Source: Dasyornis broadbenti
Taxonomy: Eukaryota > Chordata > Aves > Passeriformes > Dasyornithidae
DNA length: 64,000 nt
Reading direction: 5' to 3'
NCBI GenBank assembly: GCA_013397935.1
Contig: VZRN01004254.1
Coordinates: 124,001 to 188,000 of the forward strand
Shown: positions 1 to 12,100 of the stretch, piece after piece
Layout of the letters: each line of letters starts with the position of its first letter
Numbering within the stretch: the stretch's first letter is position 1
The notes under the pieces: model-generated
What the model was told of the DNA's origin: nothing
The model's input: the letters and a program-made list of their open reading frames with translations, nothing else
Database searches by the model: none
Program-made: the position numbers and the translations under genes

Positions 1-43
1 TGCTCCTAATGAAAAAGGCTTTAGTACAAAGCATGCCACTTAC
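1..43 (-). other. start of ANKRD28 intron after exon 14
   Basis: Only the donor end of this intron is inside the window. Nothing else is visible. Confidence 0.9.
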
Positions 44-184
44 TTCCCATCTGTGTCTGATGCAGCTGCATAGTGCAGAGGTGTACAACCCCTCTCATCA
101 AGGTCATTCACACTAGCTCCAGATCCCACAAGGGCAAACAGGCACTGATAATTACAATTGGCAGCAGCATAATGGAGTGGAGTT
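44..184 (-). CDS. ANKRD28: ANKRD28 exon 14 (last exon inside the window)
   Basis: This 141-nt exon is phase 2 at both ends. It completes Arg, then encodes TPLHYAAANCNYQCLFALVG, SGASVNDLDERGCTPLHYAA and ASDTDG plus two bases of Lys (about residues 440-485): ankyrin repeat 13 and the first half of repeat 14. The acceptor is gtactaaag and the donor AA|gtaagt, a strong match. The next exon lies outside, to the left of position 1. Confidence 0.95.
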
Positions 185-3100
185 CTTTAGTACACATTTA
201 AATAAAAAGTACAATGGTAAATAACAGCAAAATAATATTATAGAGACACAAAAAGCAAAATAAAGTGAAACTTAAATCCTCCTTACATTTTAAAACAAGT
301 ATTTGTGGTGACGAATGCATCATTACAGTACTAAAGAATAGGGCCACTTTCTAGGGACCACTTAATAATGCTGAACAATATATAGGGGATTTATTTGCCA
401 GCCAAAATATGCACAAACTTTGTATTAAAGGAAGCTTTATGTTAATTTTCTTGTGTAAACTTATAGAGGGAAATCTATTTTACATTAGAAAAACTATTTT
501 CTGTTAAGTAATTTTAAGCCACATGGAAAAATATGGACAAATCTCAAAACTGCACAACAACTAAACATAGCACAAATAAAATACAATTGCACAAACAGAC
601 ATTTTTATTAAACTGATCAGAATTTTGCCTAAGAGAGGAAAACATTATTTATTTTTAACTATACTGACATAGCAGACCCACTGTTAAATACACCTTGTCT
701 TCTTATAACAAAACCATGAAATATTAGTACTGATGTATAATCTCAGAGAAAACTTACCCCAGCTTCAAATACAGAAACAATTCTCTAAATATGCCAGTTT
801 GGCTAAAATTTTAAATGGACTAAGATGACTCAGAATTCAATTTTCTATTTTTAAAAAGAGATTGCTGCTATAAATATCTTGATTTTGAGGAGATACTCAG
901 GATGTTTCCCTTAGGATATCTTTTTCCCATTTGCTCCATTTAAAACTAATATTTTCCATCTCCTGAAATAATTGCTGTATATAACATGAATGTTAAACCA
1001 AAATACAAACCAACAAGGAACCCCAGCTTTTGATGACAAAAGTTGTGACTGATAGTTGTTCCTTTCTCAGGAAATAATGGAAGTGGAATTGAAAGGAAAA
1101 TACAACTTTAGATCCGTAACTCTTTCCTTATGTGCTACTCCTGCAGTTCACATCCTGGAAAATCATATTTTCCATGATGTGATGTGAGATTTTACATGAT
1201 CCTGCCATCTAAACTTAAATAATCCTATACTAAAAATAGAAATTAATGTCATTCCAAAAGAGTTCACAGCTCAAAAAGGGAAACAGAAAGGGATAGATAT
1301 CATGAAAGGAAAAAGGTGAAGCAGTTATAATAAAATACTGCGTATTTTAATTAAAAAAGCTTAGAAATAACAACAGATTTATAGATTTGACTAATACATT
1401 ATTTGGAAAACATTAGTAACGTCCTTCAATAAGAGAAATTTAAACACATTAGATCCACATTGTAAGTAAAAAAGGTTCATAAAAATTACAGTTGAATATG
1501 AAACTCAGTCTTTAAAAACAAGACTAAACACCTATCCATCAAAACATAATTAACAAAATACATTTGTGACTTTCGATAACATATGCTGAAACACAGTTTA
1601 TTAGACATCATATCATAGAAAACCATTTAAACTGGAAGACAGACTTGGCCACATATCAATAAGCTGCTTCTGCAGTACTTTTAACCGCCCTTTACAACAT
1701 ACAAATCTAGAACGTCTTACCTTCCAAATCTGTCCTTTTTGTTGAAGTCTGCACCAGTATTTAGCAGAAGATTTAGGCACTCCAAATTCCTATTAAATTA
1801 ATGCACTATTACTTGTGATTGTAAAATTTTATTTCCTTAATATTGGCCTCTACAAATATCAGAACTGCTACACATGTACATCTCATATGCTATTTTTAAT
1901 GGAACTGAACTATAATATGGAATTTTTGATAAATACATTTCTGTATGTAAAACAGACTTCATAATTGCTGGAGCAAACCAATAAAGAAAAAAAATTATTT
2001 CAAGACCATATATATAAATTTAATTGAGACCAAATGGCATGCATAAAGCACATAAACATGAACCTAATTCAATAATAATTTCAATTCTTATAAACAAACA
2101 AGCACTAACATCTGCATGTCACATGCTTTTGCTACCAGCACAGAGGCAAGATTTTACTGCATTTTTTTCAAGGCCAAATATAAGTTGCAACATATATATT
2201 TTACATTTTAGTGTAATCAATTTTCAATAAAATACGATCATCATAATAGATGTACTATATTGTTTATTGTTTAAACACTATTTTGGTAACTTTCCTAAAT
2301 TGGAGATGAGTGAGGGAATGTGTCACAAATTATGTGGTTTTTATATGAAAAGATAGCATTTTAACTTTAATCACTTGCAACAAGGATGTATCTATCAAGT
2401 ATTTTTTACTTAGAATGATTACTTAACAGTATCACTTAAACAACATTCAAACAGAAAAATGAAAATATCAATATCATGGAGTTCTTGTGTCCCACAAAGT
2501 GTATCATGAAATTTATTACCCAATTCTTCCAGGCAATTTTGAGTAGCTGCTATAGAAAACCTACAATACAATAACAATAATCAACATGGATCACAACTCA
2601 AGTGATGAGCAAGTAGTTCTGACTACTTCATCCACCTAAACTCTGGAATTTAATTATTGCTTTTAGTTTATTTAGACTGACCTTTTATTTATGGATTTGG
2701 TAAAAACCAATTTCCAAAGCTGCTGTTCTCTATCATGTCCCACAGTGATCTGAGGTGGGCATGCCATCTTTGAATGCTGTAAATTCTAAAAATTTTATCA
2801 TCATCCATTGGAATTAAAAAAAAAAAATATCAGTTCATCCCCAAACATAAACCTAAGGTAAGGCTGATGATACTCGGACACTGCACTCCAGCAATGACTT
2901 ATTAAGCTGAACAGTTAATTTTTTTTTTTTGTTTGTTTGCAGATAGAATCCATCTTGACATTATTTTCATGTTTACATAAGTTCCAGGGGGAGAGGGCAG
3001 GAAAAGCAGAGAGGAAATAACAGAAAAAATAACAAGAATGATCAGCAATTGAAAAAGAAACACTAAATATGAAAGCATGAATGCATTTTTACACACCCTC

Positions 3101-6100
3101 CAGCTGCAGCTGCATGAAGACAAGTCCTGCCAAAGTCATCTGGTGTGTCAATGTCAAAACCTACAAAGCAAATTTTGTAAAATCATTATGTAACATCACC
3201 TTTCACAAAACTGCTGTCATCTGCTGTTAAGAGAAATGCTTGCTAAGCAAACTTAACAGCTTGCAAAAAAGCATTCAAGCATTAAAAATTAGTTCATTTG
3301 AAACATGTCCTTGCTATTTACAATGTTTTGAAAAACAGGCATTTAAATAAAACTGAAAGGGATAAGGTAAAACACAAGTACCTGCACCGAGGCTGTGTTC
3401 TTTCTCATTCTATTTGCCTGCTAATATTTCAGTGCAATTCACAACTGAATATGCAGGTAATATGAAAATTTAAGAATATGCTAGAATTTATCACTGTTGT
3501 GCAAAGATTATTAACTTGTGGGGATGTCAGTATCACTAAATACAGGAGCTACTTAAATTTTATCTTCGAGTTTAGTGCTTTAGTCCCAAAGAAAGAACCG
3601 TATTGAGCTGCAATGATGGCTGCAAATAGCAGTTAATTACAGAGGAGCTCTTTACAGAACATTGTAGTTTTCTCTTTCCAAAAAGACTCAGCTGTGGAAC
3701 TTCAAATCCAAGATCACAAACTTTAACTGTGCATTCCATATCTAACCATATATTTTGACACAAAGATTACTATTTAAATCAGGTTTCAAAGCTACATTTT
3801 TGATTTGAGAAAACTACTATACTCTCATAAGAGTCTTGCTCTTGTGTAATCTAATTTATTTAGTAAATTTCCAGTTGTGGTACCTGGGAAAGCTGGCTTT
3901 TTTTTTTTGCTTTCAAGAACTGTTCGACAACAATAAATAATGAACAACACAAGATGTGTTATTCAAGAATACAATTATTTCAAGACTATTTTCCTACTCC
4001 ATATTCCCTAAAACAGGTTTTATATGCACCACTATGTTCTTATCCCATTTCAACAGGCAATGCTGCATAGCAAACAATTTAAGAGAGTTTACCGATTTGT
4101 TTTGAGGAATAGCCTTTGATGCCTTTCCACATCCCTAAGTTGCTTGTCTACCATCACTAACTACTTGAATATCATTCAATCTTGGAACAAGGCAGACTGG
4201 TGACATTTTGTTAAGGTTTGCACATAAATATTAATGAATTTAAAAATCAGGGATCTTTAAATTACATACAGGAGAAATCTCCCAACCCCAAAAAGAACAC
4301 ATACTCTGCACATACCAATCCCCACAGCAAGAGCACATCCTAAAAGCTCTTAGCAGTATCTAGTCTTTCTAGCCTGAAGGCTGAACGTACTCTTCAAGTC
4401 CTTATCTGCTCCAGGTTAGACTTGCATCCAAGTTTTCTCAACTCATGTAGAAGTCACAGCAACCACTTGCAAGTCTTCCACATGGTTTCCTTTGCTATAC
4501 TGAATCTCCAGTAAGGGCACAGCCAGCACATCACGTGCAGAAAGGAGAAAGAGCCAGTATCCCTCATTTTGAACACATCCAATTGAAATATTATCAACTA
4601 TTGCACAGTTTTTGTCCTGACCTGAATCCATGCAAGCTTGCCATGACAGGACAGTAAATAAAAAGCCTTACCAGTAGGTAGTTTTAGTTACATTCCTCTA
4701 GTTCTTATTCCAGGCTTCCCTAACATACAGTATAAAGCTGGAGAAGCAACTTCTTACTCTTCCTTTTCCCCAACTCTCTCCTCCCCACTTATCTTTTTTC
4801 AAAAAACATTGAGTGCCTTTAGATTACTATATAGAACCATTCAGTTTATTCTTAATCTTCTCCTGTTCCAGAAGCCTCCTTTGTACAAATCTCCTTTCTC
4901 AGAATTGCAATGGTTCTAAGAGCTCAGAATTCACATAAAATTCTGGTTAACAAGAGAAGTAATGACCTTCCAACATCCACATCTTCAGGGAGGAGTCAAA
5001 CATTGAAAGAAAAGTGCAGTTTGCGTTGCATTTGATTAACAACATACTACCAATGCAACAGCTTCTTAATGTAGCAGTCCACAGAGTCTTCAGAGCTAGT
5101 AGGTGCCCACTACAAGAACAGATAGGAAAAGACTGATCTGTATTAAGCTAATGATATCATGGAGGGGAAATTGGATACTCCATGAAGTAATAAAAATACT
5201 ATAAATCTTTCTCCTTGAAGTTTCATTATGGTCTGAACCAGTCATCCCACCTCTATGGCCAATTAGAAATGCACAAACACAATATTAAAGAAATTACAAA
5301 AGCATTATTACAATTTGGATGAATTGTTTTTTTACTTATGTCTGAAAAAGTTTGTATTCACTTTAACTATGGACTGTCCATTAAAAAACAAGCACTGGCC
5401 CCAAGGTACTAGTAAATGATAAGGATTTCTATGTATCAATTAATTTAGATTTAATTTAAAACTACTCTGTGAAATAAAAAATGAAGTACAAAGCACCTTG
5501 TAAGATTTTAAAAGAGTATCCTACCTGATAGGAGGAGCTTTCTGCAGCAGTCTGAAAATCCACTTAATGCTGCCAAATGGAGAGGAAACATCCCATGTAT
5601 ACCCCGCCTAAGATACACCATAATCAGGTATCACAGTTTCATTACAATTAAAATAAAACAAACATGATTGTGTGCCAAAGTGCACATGCATGATGGGTTC
5701 AGCAAACCACCTACTTAGAATACTGAACTAACTTGACATCTTAAATACTTTCTTCCAAGCTATCAGCATGCATTGTCAGTGCAGCAGCCTATTAAAACTT
5801 TCAGAGCTTTTACTTCAAATACATTAGACAAAACTCTATTTCTCTTTGTTTTGGTACAAATTGTGATATACTGACTAGCTACTTACAAGTACAATACAGG
5901 ATAATATAAAAAGCATTTCCTATTTCAAGTTGAAGATGATACTAAAAATTGTACTAGTCCTGTTAATCTAATAAATACACTTATAAATTATGTCAGCTTG
6001 CATTGATGTCATTAAAGTTACCTACTTTGCAGTGTCAGCACCACTTGTTATCAGAGTGTTGATTAATAGCTCATGACCATATCTGGCTGCTATGTGCAAA

Positions 6101-9100
6101 GGGGTATTTCCATTCTTATCTTCACAGTCTATTTCAGCTCCTATAATAAAAAGTAATTATTAAGGGTTTATGTAGGCATGCAGATACTTTGTTAGAAAAA
6201 TAGCACTGATGAACGTTCAAGCAACGTTCTTAATTGTGAATGACTGACTACTTTGGATTTAAAACCTATATAGATTTCAGTGGTAGAAAAAAGCATTTTA
6301 TTATGTAACCTTATGGGACAAACTCTCTACAACCTGGGTTATGGAAAACAAATTTATATATATTCCTGCATTCTGAAAAGGACATGGTTCATCAAATTAC
6401 TAAACTTTATAACATATATGCCAGACTCCACCACTATTATTGGACACTGGACATGAAAGAAATTCAGTATGTTGTTACCAATACAAGAGGATGAAAACAG
6501 CCAAAGTGGAAAACTTATTACAAAAATACTCCCTCTCCCTTTTTACCATTTTGAATGATGGTTTGGGATCTTGAAAATCTACCATGGATCGCTGTCATGT
6601 GCAAAGGTGTTTTCCCATCTTTGCTCTGGAAAAGAAAAAAAAAAAAATCCTGTGTTTACTAATGGCTAGTAACAGCAATTCATCAAAACTGACCAAAAAA
6701 AAAAAAAAAGAAAAAAAATCCAAACCAATGAAAAGGACATTTCTTTCTTCTTTTCTCTCTACACTCCATGTTTTAAATAATTTCTATACACTTCTGCCAG
6801 AGAGATGCTTGCAATGACAAGTCAGTATGATATGGCAAGCTCTTCACAAGAGTTGCTCTTAGTCACTCTTCCAGCTGCAAGTGACAACTCAGGGATGCCC
6901 ACTCACTCACTCACTCACTCACATTTAAGTCCTTAAGATAATAACTCCATAGGATGATGACAGCACACAATTTCAGCAACAAGCCTATGTCTAACTCCTT
7001 CTCTTTCCAAGGCTAAAATAAAACAATGCTTTAAGTTTGTTTCTTGAAAGAAAGTAGCTGTATTTATTAGAGATGTTTACATATTATATTAGAAGACAAC
7101 ACATTACAAAGCTCATGTGTTTTGTGGATATTTCTGTGAAGTGATGTTTGTAAGCAATTTATCATCAACCACAAGTAATCCTAGGGTAGAACTATTCAAC
7201 CCTAGTTAGTACTATACATTTGAAATGCACATCTTAAATGTGCACTTAGTCATTCACCCAGTAAAGACATCCTTGAAGCAGGCCAACAGTAATGCATAAG
7301 GAAACTTCAGTTTTTAACAGCTCAACCTCAATGCACTTACAAATCCATTTTTTCTGTTGTTATTACTTTAGAATGATTTTCCTCTCGTACTTACCAAGGT
7401 AATGGGAAAGATTTACTTCAGAAGAAAGTTCCTACACAAGCACATTAAAAATTGCAAACATGACACAGAAAATCAAAGGACACTTGAATGCACGTTGCAT
7501 ACCACATCTACATTTTCAATGATGGCTTTGAAGAGTATGAAATATTCACAAAATAACAAAGTTAAATCAGCCAAAGATAGTAGGGGAAACATATGATATG
7601 AACACATGTATTGAAACATCACGAATTGCTGTCATATGCAAAAGCATCTTCCCATCTTTACTCTCCCAGTGACACCAAATGGACATGGTTCTATGGAGGT
7701 GTAACTGAAAGACTGCTGGAGACCCTTTTAGGGATGGATATGGAATTTTTCATTAAGTCACTGCCCAGAGCAGCATAACAACACAATTATGTGAAATACT
7801 GTCTTCTCAGACCTGGATTGAAAAAACAGAACACTTGCTAAGGAAAGCCAAGTAAACTCCAAATCTTCCATCTAGCAGATCTCTTTGACCATAAATAATC
7901 CAAAAGACAACATCCACATATCCACAGCAGACGCAAATAAACACAGAAAATGGGGTTGAAATCCACTAGAGGAATTAGACAATCAATTTTAATTCCATCA
8001 CTGGAGGCATTTAAGAAAAGGCCAAATAAATACAGCATAAGTGACAACTTCCTCCAGCAATCTCTGTGCTCCAATTTTCTTTTATCTTTCTCAATACAGT
8101 TTAGTTCTCATCTCTAGCCAACTATTAACAGCCTCTGTGTTCAATTACTTTAAAACAACTGTTAGACATCTGATGATTTTCCCCCTCACTTTTATCCTTC
8201 TTTAACCTGAAGAATCTATAGAATCTATTAATTTAAAGAAAAATTATCATATAAAATAAGCTTAGTGAACTAACAGACAAGAATTTCAGGGCTCAGATAA
8301 AAGTAGCCTGCAGTCTGACTGGCTTAGATGGGATAAATCTGTATCTCAAGGAAGGCTAATGAAGAGGAAGAAGATGGAGCTGAAAAAGTATAGATCTAAT
8401 AATGCACCTTACAAAGACATAGGAATAACTTAAGGTGACAGTATTAGAGACTGAAGAACACTGTGGTTAAGCAAGAACCCTCACAAGAAAACTTCAGTAA
8501 GATCTTGCAAAGAACAGCAAAGTAAGCTAAAAAATAATTTTCCATTTATAAATAATACAATACAATCAATAAGAGATTTTTAGATTTACTCTGTTCAAAT
8601 TTACTTAAAAATGCACTTAATATAGACTTCTAATACAATGGATTTTATGAGAGTGCCTGTGCCTCTCTCATGTCTAACAGTCTCAGGTTTCTGTCCAGCC
8701 CAGGAATAACACAACATGCAATTGTCTGTCAACATATAAACATACAACAGGTATAAAATTAAATGAAGACAATTCCCATGTTGATGCTGAACTGCTAGGT
8801 ATAGGACTGCATTCAGAATTCCCTTCTAAGACACTGTCACTAGGAAAGGGTATACAGGATCAGAACCAGTAGCCAAATATTTCTTTAAGCAATGAAATAT
8901 CAAGGCTCTATTAAGCAAATCACTATTTTCTAAGATGTCAGGAGGCTGGACTGCATAAGCAGGGATGTATCTTCAAAACTTTTGCTTCAATTTCCCTTTC
9001 TTTATGCCTCTAAGGTCTTCTATCTAAACATCAAGCTAACTACAGCTGTGTGATTTAATGAGATCAGACAGGATCACAGGACACAACAGGACAGTTATGG

Positions 9101-12100
9101 GCTAATGATAACTTTTGTCATCTTCACTGCAATTCAGTTAAATGTGATAATAGGAAAGAAATCTCCTCCTCCTCCAAATCTCCTCTATCACTAGAGAAAA
9201 CATATCCACAAAATACTTAGATCATACAAAATTTGCTAAGAACAGTAATTGCTATTAGACAGAAATTATACACAGCACAAGGTGTCCTATCGAGTGATTA
9301 CTCACATATTAACTGTATTCAGACTACTGAGCTTCACTGAGGGAGAAGAAATGTGGGTCTATCATGTTGCAACATTCCTCCAAGTGAAATCTCCCCCTAG
9401 CAACAATTCTTATGTTCTAATACCACCAATGGACGTAGAAGACTTTTTCTATTTAGGTCACTGAATTTTCAAGCAGCAACGGGGTCCATAAAACAATTAA
9501 TACTGTCCCATTACATACTCATTTCAATGTGTTCTTCCATGCATGGAAATCCTGAATAGTGAGGAAGGAGTGCTGCAGTAATGAGCAATACTTAACAAGA
9601 TTCACTGTTCTACAGTGGACACTGACAAGACTATGAAAACAAGTAGGAAATTATGTCTGGAGGTGATAAAAAGCATATAACATATTTGTACTGTTCTATT
9701 ATCTTCTAGTACATAATCCCTTCTTGTGATGAGGCCAGCACTCACAGATATGCACAAGGCCTTACCCTCTATCTGCCATCAAGAATAAGAGTGTTTCCCT
9801 TTTGCTCTCCCCACTAAGTCATCCACAGCAGGAAGTGCTTTAATAGTACTGCCTAGTCTGCACCTAGATTACTGTCCATATCCACTGTTACTTCTAAAAC
9901 CACAGAAACAGTTGCACATGGGAGGAAATGACTGAATCAGCTTACATAAGCAATCTAATTATGATGAAAAATAGAGCTTATAACCATTTTAAGAACTACT
10001 TCGAACTTCAACCTCAGTATTTGGAAACTGAACAGGCTTGGTTTCAATAAATATTTAGTAAGAACACCCTAATTCCATCTCATTTAAAATCCACAATTCA
10101 TTCTTAGTTACACAATATGTTCTATTTTTTTTTTTAGTGTTTGCTCTTTTAATTAAATCCAAGATTTATCTTTATAGGCCTTTCCAGGGAAGTAGAAGTT
10201 GACTTGGAAATTACTTTCTTTTGCCTCAGTTCTTGCACTTTTCAACAGTGCAAGTGCTAAGTTTTCATATGTAAAGTAAGGCTGTTCACGCCTTCAGGTG
10301 CAAAATCACAGGCCAAATTCAGTCATGCTGGTATATATCCACAGAACAGAATTACAACAGAAACACCTTGATGAGGAAATAGGGGATAAAAGCTGTTTTC
10401 AAGCTATAATTACTTAAAATCCCTACACAGTCCTACTTGCCTAATTTTGCATTTAAGAGTTTCAATATGCACTAAATCAACACATCTTAATTACAACCAA
10501 CCTATAGCTAAAGGTACTAATGCTGTTTCTGAAATAGAGTCCTGCCCAATACTTTCTTCTATATCAGAAATATGCACAAAGTCATGAACTGCAGCAGCCC
10601 TGCATTTAGAAAAACAGTAATTCTTGACTTGTATGAAGCTATGACAAATACTAACAACAGTCTGGGTTGAAAGAGGCCTTAAAGATCACGTGGCTCCAAC
10701 CCCACTAGCATGAACAGGGACACCTTCCACTAGGCTGAGTAGCTCAAAGCCCCATCCAGCCTGGCATTGAACACTTTCAGGGATGGGGCACCCACAGCTT
10801 CTCTGAGCACCCTGTTCCAGTGCCCCACCACTGTCACAGTAAAGAATTTCTTCCTAATATCTAATCTAAATCTACCCTTGAAGTTTGAAGACACTTCCTC
10901 TTGTCCTATAACTCCATGACCTTGCACAAAGTCTCTCTCCAGCTCTCTTGTAGGCTGCCTTCAGGTACTGGAAGGTGCTATCAGCTCTACTTTGTTCTTA
11001 TTTGTGTGAGTAACATACAAATATAACCATTAGTATATTTAACATTTGGGATTATTTTCATGGTAGACCACACTTTACTGAAAAATGATGTTTCAAGAAT
11101 GTAGGACAAAAGTCAGCCAGCACTGCAACACTGAACACTCAGTCAGTCATATGGAGCCTGGGACATTATGCAGAGCAGAAAGCTGGCAACAAAAATAAAT
11201 GGACTGTGACCTGGATATTTTAGGATAAGTTGGCAATAAACCCTGTAACACAGCTCCTTACTTCTGCAGGGCACTTTGGTGATGAATTTTTCCACAAATG
11301 AGTAATATACATTTTCATTAAATGAGCTGCACGTCTAAATATATGTAACAGTGAGCAGGAACATACATTTAGGATTTTTCCACATCAAAACGCTTATTTT
11401 TAAACTACTCCCAAATTTTCAGTTGGCTATGAATTTTGCACTAACAATAGATATAAAATTATTGGAATTTTATAGAAAATATAGAATTATTTGGAATTAG
11501 TTAGCTGAAAATCAGCATGAATCACTGTAAAAATCACTGCTTACATGAAGTGAACCACAAACTCCAAGATTTTTAACAGAAATGTCAGCTATTCTAACAT
11601 TTACTTCCTGCACAGATTGTGCTGAAATTCAAGCACAAAACCTATTAAGTAGATTTTTTTCCCCCACTCTTATTCAAGAAATTATACAACAGATAATTCT
11701 TTTCATACTACATGTGGGTGACAGTTCAGGCAACCAGACATTTTGCCATAAGGAACACTTGGACTCTTCATTCCATATACCCACTTCCCACTTCCCTCAG
11801 CCGAAAACCTGCCAAGACACCTGATACTGTCACTAAATATTTCTGAACACAGTTAAGTTTTCATTACTAGGGTAAAAACCAACATAATATAAAACAGAAG
11901 GTCTTGCACCTCTCTCACACATTTCAAGACCTTATCCTACACACTGGATAAGACAATAGAGGATATAGGTTGTAGTTTCGTTTGAAACTTGCTTGTTTTG
12001 AATTCTGCCTACAATAAGGCTGGATTCTAAGGAATATTCTGCAGTCAAAGACCTGTGACCAAACAGAGATGGGAAAATGTATGCTGTCTCTGCTCACACA

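Noticed and set aside
10730..10927. 65-codon minus-strand frame
   Set aside because: It lies entirely within the CR1 LINE fragment, so it is not a host gene.
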